From positions 1 through 10,185 of the forward strand of contig URPT01000051.1 in NCBI GenBank assembly GCA_900549845.1: 10,185 bases of DNA, in the 5' to 3' direction. The stretch comes from an uncultured Veillonella sp. Lineage in GTDB: Bacteria; Bacillota; Negativicutes; Veillonellales; Veillonellaceae. Below are positions 1 through 7,678 of this stretch, piece after piece. Under the pieces are notes generated by a model. That model was not told the DNA's origin. It saw nothing but the letters and a program-made list of their open reading frames with translations, and did not search any database. The position numbers and the translations under genes are program-made. How positions within the stretch are numbered: position 1 is the stretch's first letter; the number at the start of each line of letters is the position of its first letter.

Positions 1-2
1 AT

Positions 3-959
3 ATATCAGAGTTAAGCTCATCTGTACCAACAACAGCTAACTTAAGTTCTTACATAAAAATAGTAGAAGAAAAGTCTACTTTAAGAAAGTTAATAAAAGC
101 ATCTACATCAATTATAGAAGAAAGCTATAATAGTGGTGGAGATGTAGAAAAGGTAATAGATTTAGCACAAAAAAAGGTTTTTGATATAGCTGAAAAGAAG
201 GATTCTAAGGAATATGAAGCTCTTTCTGATGTTCTTGAAAGAGGATTTTTAGAAATCGAAAGATTATTCAATAATAGAGGAGCCATAACAGGGGTTGGAT
301 CAGGAATAAAGGACTTAGATGCTAAAACATCTGGATTTCAAAAAGGTGATATGGTATTAATTGCAGCAAGGCCTTCTATGGGTAAAACAACCTTTTCTTT
401 AAATATTGCAGAAAATGCAGCATTAAAAGAAGGAAAAAGTGTAGTTATATTTTCACTAGAAATGTCTAAGGAGCAATTGGCTTATAAATTATTATGTTCG
501 CAAGCAAATGTTGATATGTTAAAACTTAGAACAGGTAACTTAGAAGATGATGATTGGGAAAGAATAGCAAGAGCAACAGGCCCTTTAGCTAATGCTAAGA
601 TATATATTGATGATACTGCTGGTATAAGTGTTATGGATATGAGATCTAAGTGTAGAAAAATAAAAATGGAGCATGGAATTGATATGATTCTTATTGATTA
701 CTTGCAACTTATGTCTGGTAGTGCAGGAAGTGATAATAGACAACAAGAAGTATCTGAAATTTCAAGATCTATTAAAGCATTAGCAAAGGAAATGGAATGT
801 CCTGTAATAGCATTATCACAGTTATCACGTGCACCAGAGCAAAGAGCAGACCATAGACCAATGTTATCTGATTTAAGAGAATCTGGATCAATAGAGCAAG
901 ATGCCGATGTTGTTATGTTTTTATATAGAGATGAATATTATAATAAAGAAACAGAAGAA
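3..959 (+). pseudogene. dnaB: Replicative DNA helicase DnaB, internal fragment cut at both ends
   Basis: This is the hexameric replication-fork helicase that unwinds DNA ahead of the polymerase and recruits primase. The frame is open from base 3, so no start codon is visible; the ATG at 351 is internal. The piece begins late in the N-terminal domain (ISELSSSVPTTANL), passes through the linker and enters the RecA-like ATPase domain. Visible motifs are Walker A (ARPSMGKT, about bases 366-389), Walker B (MILIDYLQLM) and the conserved SQLSRAPEQR, LSDLRESGSIEQDADVV and FLYRDEYYN blocks. The reading stops resembling DnaB after NKETEE, where the family normally continues for about 35-40 residues. 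About 85-90 N-terminal residues lie outside the window. Of 17 arginine codons, 15 are AGA, 1 AGG and 1 CGT, and ATA is common for isoleucine, unlike the genes after 1000. It looks clostridial, and the fragment could not work as a helicase. Family certain; 3' end approximate. Confidence 0.88.
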
Positions 960-1223
960 AACCATTTGCATGGTGAAATAGTAGCATATGGCTTACTTAT
1001 TTTGTTAACCGTTGACCAACAAATGGATGAATTACAACGGTGGTTGCCAATATACCGCGAATTAGGTTGGCCTACTAAACTTTCACAGTTAGGTCTTACT
1101 GCATCGCATATTCCTCAAATTGTTGAAAAGGCTACATCTGTTCATGATATTGATGTATCTCCGTACAAAATTACTGCAGATATGTTGACTAAGGCTATTC
1201 AATATATGGAATCTCTTGATTAA
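960..1223 (+). pseudogene. GldA-like iron/zinc-containing alcohol dehydrogenase, C-terminal fragment
   Basis: About 87 residues match the C-terminal end of the glycerol dehydrogenase-like group of metal-dependent alcohol dehydrogenases (NAD-linked, cytosolic). The fragment opens with HLHGEIVAYGLL; in GldA the histidine of the equivalent HGE motif is one of the three metal ligands. It continues through the all-alpha domain (LPIYRELGWPTKLSQLGLT) and ends with ITADMLTKAIQYMESLD and a TAA stop. The Rossmann domain and the other two metal ligands (an Asp and a His upstream) are missing. In their place, in the same frame, is the DnaB fragment. The two arginine codons here are CGG and CGC, which agrees with the downstream genes and not with the dnaB piece. 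It therefore belongs to the right-hand genome. The exact substrate cannot be deduced from the C-terminus. Start is approximate (±10 bases). Confidence 0.72.
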
Positions 1224-1267
1224 TATAATTTGTAACCGTTTGTGTATGTTATGTGATGAGGTTATAA

Positions 1268-1504
1268 ATGCGAAAAATTGTAAAGGGTGGCTTATATCGT
1301 CATTTTAAAGGCATGTACTATTATGTGTTAGATGTTGCAACTCATTCGGAAACGAGTGAACAGTTCGTAGTGTATCAAAAATTATATGATCAACGTGACT
1401 TATATGTACGACCACTAGATATGTTTTTGAGTGATGTGGATCAAGAAAAATATCCTGATGTAGAACAAAAAGAACGGTTTAAGCTAATGAGCGGACGTGA
1501 TTAG
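1268..1504 (+). CDS. DUF1653 family protein, 78 aa
   Basis: A small cytosolic protein of the DUF1653 family. The family hallmark runs almost end to end: GLYRHFKGMYYYVLDVATHSE, then VVYQKLYDQRDLYVRPLDMF. The pattern suggests a small beta-barrel fold. No biochemical function is established for the family, so none is assigned. The length is normal for a stand-alone member. The ATG at 1268 is preceded by GAGGT (1258-1262) at 5 bases spacing. It starts 44 bases after the dehydrogenase stop, and its stop codon lies inside the ribosome binding site of the following HAD phosphatase, so the two are surely co-transcribed and perhaps translationally coupled. Confidence 0.82.
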   Translation: MRKIVKGGLYRHFKGMYYYVLDVATHSETSEQFVVYQKLYDQRDLYVRPLDMFLSDVDQEKYPDVEQKERFKLMSGRD

Positions 1505-1512
1505 GAGGGCCT

Positions 1513-2289
1513 GTGGAACAGAAGTTTTTCTTTTTCGATATCGATAATACATTAGCTGTATGGCCAGAAGGTAAAATCCCTGACAGTGCTCAATATAGCT
1601 TAGATGAATTAAAACGCCGTGGCCATCGGGTAGCACTAGCGACAGGCCGTATCCAAGTAGATGCAAAGCGCTTTGCGGAACAAGCGGGGCTTACAGATTT
1701 TGTAGCAGATGGCGGTCATAGTGTGACCGTTAATAATGAATTAGTATCCATGATTGGTATGGATCGTGATGCGTGTATTAAGTACTTGGAGTATTTAGAA
1801 TCTCACAATATTCCTTGGGCTGTAACAGATAGGAATAAATTAGGACGTATTACACCGTATAAAGAAATTTTAGAGTGGCATCCGAATTGGGATGTATTTA
1901 AAACGACAGTAGACCCTAATTTTGACTTTCATAGTGTAGAAGAATTTTACAAGATTTATGTATTCTTTAAAGAAGGGGAAGAAGAGGAGAAAGAAATTGA
2001 GCATATGACACATAAGCTCATCCGTTATGGTGATGGCTGTGTTTTGTATGAACCAATGGAAAAAGCCTTGGGCATTCGTAATATGCTGGATTATTTTGGC
2101 ATGAAGCCTAATCAAGCTGTTGTCTTTGGCGATGGGTATAACGATTTATCCATGTTTAGACCGGAATGGCTTAACATTGCCATGGGAAATGCACGCCCTG
2201 AATTAAAAGAAAAAGCCGATTATATCACTACTGACTGTGATAAGGATGGCATCTATAATGCGTGCAAGCATTTCAAGTGGATTGATTGA
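1513..2289 (+). CDS. Cof-type HAD hydrolase (sugar-phosphate phosphatase-like)
   Basis: A 258-residue soluble HAD-superfamily phosphatase of subfamily IIB (Cof/YidA type). These enzymes hydrolyse phosphate esters such as sugar phosphates or flavin/pyridoxal phosphates through an aspartyl-phosphate intermediate. All four motifs are visible: motif I DIDNT with nucleophile Asp9 and acid/base Asp11; motif II Thr44 in LATGR; motif III Lys184 in MEKALGI; motif IV GDGYND with Asp207 and Asp211 for magnesium. The region between about 80 and 180 is the C2 alpha/beta cap that sets specificity. Motif I carries Asn where most Cof proteins have Gly (DxDGT). The start is GTG at 1513, supported by AGGAGGG at 1503-1509, which overlaps the stop of the DUF1653 gene. 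The substrate cannot be predicted from sequence. A ~150-base untranslated tail follows before the hairpin at 2441. Confidence 0.88.
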   Translation: MEQKFFFFDIDNTLAVWPEGKIPDSAQYSLDELKRRGHRVALATGRIQVDAKRFAEQAGLTDFVADGGHSVTVNNELVSMIGMDRDACIKYLEYLESHNIPWAVTDRNKLGRITPYKEILEWHPNWDVFKTTVDPNFDFHSVEEFYKIYVFFKEGEEEEKEIEHMTHKLIRYGDGCVLYEPMEKALGIRNMLDYFGMKPNQAVVFGDGYNDLSMFRPEWLNIAMGNARPELKEKADYITTDCDKDGIYNACKHFKWID

Positions 2290-2424
2290 GTTCTAATGTC
2301 CTCATTGTAGACTAAAAAAACGGAACAATTTGATGGTAAATAATGACTGATATATAACTGAAAGTATAAGGTTATATAAATTGGTAAATTTAATAATTAT
2401 TTAAACCAAATTTTCTCTAAAACA

Positions 2425-2433
2425 TGATATACT
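2425..2433 (+). promoter_or_regulatory. Possible extended -10 promoter for the cyclophilin operon
   Basis: TGATATACT fits the extended -10 form TGnTATAmT. No good -35 box lies 16-18 bases upstream (the sequence there is around ACCAAA). A start about 7 bases downstream would fall at the foot of the 2441-2463 hairpin, which is awkward for expressing the gene at 2517. This is a weak call; the true promoter may lie between 2467 and 2505, where I see no convincing pair of boxes. Confidence 0.3.
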
Positions 2434-2440
2434 AAAAAAG

Positions 2441-2466
2441 AGCCGCTCACGGGTTGAGCGGCTTTT
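2441..2466 (+). terminator. Rho-independent terminator-like hairpin
   Basis: A perfect 9-bp stem, AGCCGCTCA (2441-2449) with TGAGCGGCT (2455-2463), closes a 5-base loop CGGGT. It is flanked upstream by A-rich and downstream by T-rich sequence (TTTTCT) that can lengthen the stem. It lies about 150 bases after the HAD stop and 50 bases before the cyclophilin start. It probably ends the upstream transcript. It also sits just downstream of a possible extended -10 element and could then be a 5' leader hairpin. Confidence 0.72.
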
Positions 2467-2516
2467 CTATGTGAATTTTACATACATGTTAGTATAAACA
2501 ATATATTGGGGGAACT

Positions 2517-3158
2517 ATGAACTGGAAACGCTTGGCTTTATGCGCAATGTTGGGGATTACAATGCTTGGTACAGCAGCTTGTGGTACAAAAAGTGGGGAG
2601 CAACCACAAGGTAATACTGTAAAGGCAGAATCTGTAACCATGCCTAATTTCTCTAATGCGCCAATTGCTGATGAGTATGCTATTTTTGATACAAATTATG
2701 GTCAATTCAAAGTTCGTTTGCTAGGATCTAAAGCGCCTATTACGGTAAAAAACTTTGATTACTTAGTGAAAAAAGGTTTCTATAATGGTGTTACATTCCA
2801 CCGCGTTATTGAAGGCTTTATGATTCAAGGTGGGGATCCAGATGGTACAGGTGCTGGTGGCCCTGGTTATACCATTCCTGATGAGTTCTCCAACGATTTA
2901 CACTTCAATAAAATGGGCGTCCTTGCTATGGCGAACCGTGGTCCTAATACAGGTGGTTCTCAATTCTTCATTACCTTGGGCCCTACAGACTGGTTAGACA
3001 ATAAACACACTATCTTTGGTACTGTAGTACAAGGTATGGATGTAGTTGAAAAAATCGGTAAAGTTAAAACTGGTCGTAATGATAAACCAGTAGAACCAGT
3101 CATCATCAATACTATTACATTAGAACCGATTACTGACGATGCAAAAAATGGCAAATAA
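2517..3158 (+). CDS. Lipoprotein cyclophilin-type peptidyl-prolyl cis-trans isomerase
   Basis: Catalyses cis-trans isomerisation of X-Pro bonds during folding of exported proteins. The first 22 residues form a lipoprotein signal: MNWKR, a hydrophobic stretch, then GTAAC with Cys22 as the likely lipidated residue. The enzyme should therefore be membrane-anchored outside the cytoplasm. A short polar linker (about 23-50) leads to one cyclophilin domain (about 52-207). Core residues are present: FHRV with catalytic Arg96, the GFMIQGGDPDGTG block, NTGGSQFFIT, and Trp159 in WLDNKHTIFG, the tryptophan tied to cyclosporin binding in human CypA. The length of 213 aa is normal for a bacterial secreted cyclophilin. 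A GGGGGA sequence at 2508-2513 serves the ATG at 2517. The gene end overlaps the GIY-YIG start. Family assignment is very safe; client proteins are unknown. Confidence 0.93.
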   Translation: MNWKRLALCAMLGITMLGTAACGTKSGEQPQGNTVKAESVTMPNFSNAPIADEYAIFDTNYGQFKVRLLGSKAPITVKNFDYLVKKGFYNGVTFHRVIEGFMIQGGDPDGTGAGGPGYTIPDEFSNDLHFNKMGVLAMANRGPNTGGSQFFITLGPTDWLDNKHTIFGTVVQGMDVVEKIGKVKTGRNDKPVEPVIINTITLEPITDDAKNGK

Positions 3159-3429
3159 AGATGCTAAGTCTGAAGAGCGACACTATGTGTATTTAGTGCG
3201 TTGTGCAGATGATTCTTTGTATTGTGGGTGGACTACCGATCTTGAGCGCCGTATGGAGGCTCATAATGGCCATGTTTCAGGCGGTGCGAAGTATACGAGG
3301 GGGCGACGTCCTGTTACATTGGTATATTCTGAAAGCTTTCACAATAAACAGGACGCACAACGTAGAGAATATGCCATAAAACAGATGACAAAGACTAAGA
3401 AATTGCAACTCATTGAGGGTGCAAAATAG
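3139..3429 (+). CDS. GIY-YIG nuclease-domain protein (UPF0213/YhbQ-YazA type)
   Basis: A single-domain GIY-YIG protein of up to 96 residues, the stand-alone type seen in YhbQ and YazA. The degenerate GIY-YIG core is HYVYLVRCADDSLYCGWT, followed by the helix arginine in DLERRMEAHN and the metal-binding glutamate in RREYAIKQMTK, so the catalytic layout is intact. Family members are presumed DNA endonucleases; E. coli YhbQ has been linked to DNA damage responses, but the role of this protein is not established. Two in-frame ATGs, 3139 and 3148, both lie inside the end of the cyclophilin gene (overlap 20 or 11 bases). Neither has a clear Shine-Dalgarno sequence, so translation probably depends on ribosomes finishing the upstream gene. 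The conserved domain starts well after both, so the choice of start does not affect function. Confidence 0.83.
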   Translation: MQKMANKDAKSEERHYVYLVRCADDSLYCGWTTDLERRMEAHNGHVSGGAKYTRGRRPVTLVYSESFHNKQDAQRREYAIKQMTKTKKLQLIEGAK

Positions 3430-3439
3430 TCCTTGATTA

Positions 3440-3448
3440 TGGTATAAT
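3440..3448 (+). promoter_or_regulatory. Extended -10 promoter ahead of the DUF1934-argS-pyrG genes
   Basis: TGGTATAAT is a perfect extended -10 element (TGn plus the consensus TATAAT). The -35 position 17 bases upstream (around TGCAAA) is poor, as is common for extended -10 promoters. Transcription would start near 3455 and give a leader of about 27 bases to the ATG at 3482. It lies just after the GIY-YIG stop, and no terminator is visible in between, so read-through from upstream is also possible. Confidence 0.6.
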
Positions 3449-3469
3449 ATGATGATTAATTACTGCCAT

Positions 3470-3474
3470 GGAGG
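3470..3474 (+). promoter_or_regulatory. Ribosome binding site fixing the DUF1934 start at 3482
   Basis: GGAGG lies 7 bases before the ATG at 3482. An upstream in-frame ATG at 3449 overlaps the promoter region and has no ribosome binding site, so the longer reading is unlikely. Confidence 0.8.
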
Positions 3475-3481
3475 TTACGAA

Positions 3482-3940
3482 ATGAAGCGGGTTCTAGTGT
3501 CCGTAAAAAGTGTACAACGAGATATGGACGGCAAGGATACCGTAGTGGAGCTGATTTCCCCTGGTACGTCACATAAAAAGGGTAATACACAATATGTGCG
3601 TTACGAAGAATCTAGTGTGACGGGCATGGATGGGGTTAAGACGACCATTAAAATCCATGATGATTCAATTGTGCTGCTTCGTACAGGAGCGGTCAATATG
3701 CGTCATCAATACATCCGTGGTGAAGAGCGCGAGTCCGTGTATGAAACGCCGTATGGCGATTTACACATGGCCGTAAAAACTCATGAATTAACAGTAGACT
3801 TTCACGAAGGCGTAGGTCATGTTCATTTAGGATATGATATTTCCGTCGAAGGTGAATGGCAATTTTATAATCAGTTAGATATAGACGTGCGGGAGGATAC
3901 AGAGCATGGACATGAAGGAAATCCTGAAATCGGGGATTGA
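3482..3940 (+). CDS. DUF1934 (YwiB-like) beta-barrel protein
   Basis: A 152-residue soluble protein of the DUF1934 family, called calycin-like because the fold is a lipocalin-type beta-barrel. Visible family features are the N-terminal strand MKRVLVSVKSVQRDMDG, the central TGMDGVKTTIKIHDDSIVLLRTG, and the closing HLGYDISVEGEWQFYNQLDIDV. No signal peptide or membrane segment is present. The function is unknown. Its position directly before argS matches Bacillus subtilis, where ywiB precedes argS. This suggests an old conserved link with arginyl-tRNA synthesis or simply a conserved operon. The coding region overlaps the argS start by 35 bases, so the two should be translationally coupled. Start at 3482 is chosen on the ribosome binding site. 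Confidence 0.82.
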   Translation: MKRVLVSVKSVQRDMDGKDTVVELISPGTSHKKGNTQYVRYEESSVTGMDGVKTTIKIHDDSIVLLRTGAVNMRHQYIRGEERESVYETPYGDLHMAVKTHELTVDFHEGVGHVHLGYDISVEGEWQFYNQLDIDVREDTEHGHEGNPEIGD

Positions 3941-5639
3941 ACAGGCATTACAAGATACGATTAACAGTGGTGGCTTACCAGCTGGTGAATATCCAGAAAT
4001 CGTTCTCGAAGTGCCACCTCAAAAAGAATTCGGTGATTTTTCTACAAACATTGCAATGCAATCCGCTCGTGTAGCTCGTCAAAATCCTCGTGCTATTGCT
4101 GAGGCTTTGATTAGCCATATGAATTTTGACTGGCTTGAACGCGCTGAGGTTGCTGGTGCAGGTTTCATCAATTTCTTCTTGAAATCTGATATGGTATACG
4201 ATACGTTGAAAGCCATTTTAAATGCTGGTGATCAATATGGTGTACAACCATTGCGTGCGCGCGATACGATTCAAGTTGAATACGTAAGTGCAAACCCTAC
4301 AGGTCCTTTGCACGTAGGTCATGGTCGTGGTGCTGCGTACGGTAGTGCTCTTGTTAACTTGTTGCGTGCAGCAGGTTACAATGTACAATCTGAGTACTAC
4401 ATCAATGATGCGGGTAACCAAATTGATAACATGGCGATCTCCATTGAGTACCGTTTCCAAGAGTTACAAGGTGCAACATTAGTGTTCCCACCTAAGCGCA
4501 ATGAAGACGGTTCCATGCCTGACTTCGATATTCCAGAAGGGGCTCTCGTGTTCCCTGAAAATGGTTACCGTGGTCCAGATATCATCGAAACGGCTAAAGC
4601 CATTGCTGAACGGGAAGGCTTCGATAAATTAAATGCTATGAACGAAGCTAATCGTGTAGCATTATTTAAAGAAGAGGGCTTAAAAGAAAAATTAGCTCGC
4701 TTAGAGGAAACATTAAGCAATTTCCGTGTTACTTTTGATAATTGGTTCTCTGAACGTACTGTTCATGAAACTGATGAAATTCATCACTCCGTAGAGGCTT
4801 TAAAGGCTCTTGGTAAAGTGTATGAAAAAGACGGTGCATTGTGGTTGAAATCTACTGACTATGGCGATGATAAAGATCGCGTAGTTATTCGTGATAATGG
4901 AGTTCCTACATATTTAGCGGCAGATATTGCATACCACCGTAATAAATATGATCGTGGCTTCAAAGAAATGATTGATATTTGGGGCGCTGACCATCATGGT
5001 TATGTATGCCGTGTAAAAGCTGCTATGGCTGCTTTTGGTTATGACCCAGATAAACTAACAGTATTATTGTTACAAATGGTAGCATTGTTCCGTGATGGAC
5101 AACTCGTTAAATTGTCTAAACGTAGCGGCGACAGCGTTACATTAGATGAATTGATTGAAGAGGTTGGCGTAGATGCATCTCGTTACTTCTTCTTGATGCG
5201 TTCATTGGATAGCCAACTTGATTTTGATATTAACTTGGCTAAATCTCGTAGCAATGATAACCCAGTGTATTATATCCAATATGCTCATGCTCGTATTCAC
5301 AGCATTTACAACCAAGTGCGTGAAGCTGGCATTGCATTTGGCGATTATAGTGAAACTGATTTCACAACGCTTACAAGCGAAATGGAATTAGAATTGATTA
5401 AAAAACTAGCTGAATATCCAGAAGAGGTAGTTCAATCTGCCGAACATCGTGCACCACATCGTATTGCTCGTTACTTATTCGATTTGGCAAGCATGTTCCA
5501 TTCCTTCTACCGTCAAGGTCGTATCATTGGCGTAGATCCAGCGTTGCAACAAGCTCGTCTAGGATTAATCACAGCGATTGCCCTCGTACTTCGTCAAGGC
5601 TTGGGTATTTTAGGTATTTCCGCTCCGGAAAAAATGTAA
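3906..5639 (+). CDS. argS: Arginyl-tRNA synthetase
   Basis: A class I aminoacyl-tRNA synthetase that charges tRNA-Arg with arginine using ATP in the cytosol; like other ArgRS enzymes it should need the tRNA for amino acid activation. The 577 residues match the usual length. Domains in order are the N-terminal Add-1 domain (about 1-95), and the Rossmann catalytic core with SANPTGPLHVGHGRGA, whose HVGH at 136-139 is the HIGH signature. The KMSKS counterpart is KLSKR at 402-406. The C-terminal DALR anticodon-binding domain ends in LGILGISAPEKM. GGAGG at 3892-3896 lies 9 bases before the ATG at 3906; a second ATG at 3912 is too far. The start is inside the DUF1934 gene, and pyrG begins 15 bases after the stop. 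Arginine codons are mostly CGT/CGC, setting the codon reference for the main genome. Confidence 0.97.
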   Translation: MDMKEILKSGIEQALQDTINSGGLPAGEYPEIVLEVPPQKEFGDFSTNIAMQSARVARQNPRAIAEALISHMNFDWLERAEVAGAGFINFFLKSDMVYDTLKAILNAGDQYGVQPLRARDTIQVEYVSANPTGPLHVGHGRGAAYGSALVNLLRAAGYNVQSEYYINDAGNQIDNMAISIEYRFQELQGATLVFPPKRNEDGSMPDFDIPEGALVFPENGYRGPDIIETAKAIAEREGFDKLNAMNEANRVALFKEEGLKEKLARLEETLSNFRVTFDNWFSERTVHETDEIHHSVEALKALGKVYEKDGALWLKSTDYGDDKDRVVIRDNGVPTYLAADIAYHRNKYDRGFKEMIDIWGADHHGYVCRVKAAMAAFGYDPDKLTVLLLQMVALFRDGQLVKLSKRSGDSVTLDELIEEVGVDASRYFFLMRSLDSQLDFDINLAKSRSNDNPVYYIQYAHARIHSIYNQVREAGIAFGDYSETDFTTLTSEMELELIKKLAEYPEEVVQSAEHRAPHRIARYLFDLASMFHSFYRQGRIIGVDPALQQARLGLITAIALVLRQGLGILGISAPEKM

Positions 5640-5642
5640 TAG

Positions 5643-7262
<1,620 letters not shown>

Positions 7263-7265
<3 letters not shown>

Positions 7266-7283
7266 AGAATAGAGAATAGAAAT
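7263..7283 (+). repeat. Short heptamer repeat TAGAGAA between pyrG and the next gene
   Basis: TAGAGAA occurs twice in tandem (7263-7269 and 7270-7276), followed by a partial third copy TAGAAAT that includes the ATG at 7282. The first copy contains the pyrG stop codon. The repeat replaces a proper ribosome binding site; only GAGAA-type sequence is available to the next gene. Confidence 0.6.
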
Positions 7284-7494
7284 GGGATCCATTTTATCTA
7301 TTATAGGTATCTTTATATTAGCTGCACTTAAATTAGAGCAGTTCGTATATGGTAAATCAGGTAAAGAACAGTCTACGACGGGGCATATAGCACGACGAGG
7401 TGTTGCTAACCTAGCGGGACTAATAGCCTTTGATCATGCTATAAGCAGTAAATCTGTTGTAGTAAAGAAAAAGAAGAAAGATGCTCAGAAATGA
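7282..7494 (+). CDS. Hypothetical small membrane-anchored protein, 70 aa
   Basis: I do not recognise this protein. It has one hydrophobic segment at residues 4-17 (ILSIIGIFILAALK), a middle with several small residues (RRGVANLAGLIAFDHAIS), and a basic tail rich in lysine (KKKKKDAQK). An N-out or N-in single-span peptide with a cytoplasmic basic tail is plausible. It starts 16 bases after pyrG and lacks a strong ribosome binding site. The basic tail may be partly a by-product of the terminator, because the A-rich left arm of that hairpin encodes it. The ORF is open, correctly placed in the pyrG transcript and uses ordinary codons, but no conserved motif proves it is a gene. Confidence 0.5.
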   Translation: MGSILSIIGIFILAALKLEQFVYGKSGKEQSTTGHIARRGVANLAGLIAFDHAISSKSVVVKKKKKDAQK

Positions 7495-7513
7495 GCATCT
7501 TTCTTCTTTTTTT
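7472..7513 (+). terminator. Strong terminator overlapping the end of the 70-aa ORF
   Basis: A perfect 16-bp stem pairs 7472-7487 (ending GATGCTCA) with 7492-7507 (starting TGAGCATC) around a GAAA tetraloop (7488-7491), followed by a run of T to 7513. A-rich sequence before the stem can pair with the T run. The stop codon TGA of the 70-aa ORF (7492-7494) opens the right arm. It probably ends the DUF1934-argS-pyrG transcript. The reverse strand also offers a T run, so the hairpin may act in both directions. Confidence 0.9.
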
Positions 7514-7562
7514 GTATATCAAAAAAACTTGGAAAATATATCGATAAATTTAAAAATAACAC

Positions 7563-7591
7563 TTGCAATCTTGAATGATATTTGTTATTAT
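7563..7591 (+). promoter_or_regulatory. Promoter of the peroxiredoxin gene
   Basis: TTGCAA (7563-7568) and TATTAT (7586-7591) are separated by exactly 17 bases, a good vegetative sigma-factor promoter. The start would fall near 7598, giving a leader of about 80 bases. An inverted repeat, TTTGT (7581-7585) and ACAAA (7596-7600) with a 10-base spacer, overlaps the -10 box and could be an operator for a peroxide or redox regulator; the regulator is not identifiable. Confidence 0.68.
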
Positions 7592-7664
7592 ATAGACAAA
7601 GATAGATATAGATTTGGTGATAAGTACACCGATAATAATATAACTGTTACATTTGAACTCAATG

Positions 7665-7671
7665 AAGGAGG
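7665..7671 (+). promoter_or_regulatory. Ribosome binding site fixing the peroxiredoxin start at 7679
   Basis: AAGGAGG lies 7 bases before the ATG at 7679. The frame is open back to 7481, but that extension covers the promoter and terminator and is not coding. Confidence 0.88.
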
Positions 7672-7678
7672 ACATAAC

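Noticed and set aside
1..960. DnaB fragment as a sign of a prophage or plasmid
   Set aside because: No integrase, replication partner, repeats or attachment site is present nearby; the protein resembles a chromosomal clostridial DnaB.
3..1223. A single novel DnaB-dehydrogenase fusion protein
   Set aside because: Both parts are cut inside conserved domains, codon use changes at the join, and neither retains a complete active unit; an artefactual or accidental join explains it better.
1484..1666. Minus-strand ORF over the start of the HAD gene
   Set aside because: Overlaps two well-supported plus-strand genes and has no recognisable domain or ribosome site.
7481..7678. A 66-residue N-terminal extension of the peroxiredoxin
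   Set aside because: The stretch contains the terminator arm, the promoter and the ribosome binding site, and AhpC proteins normally begin at the MSIIGKK-type start.
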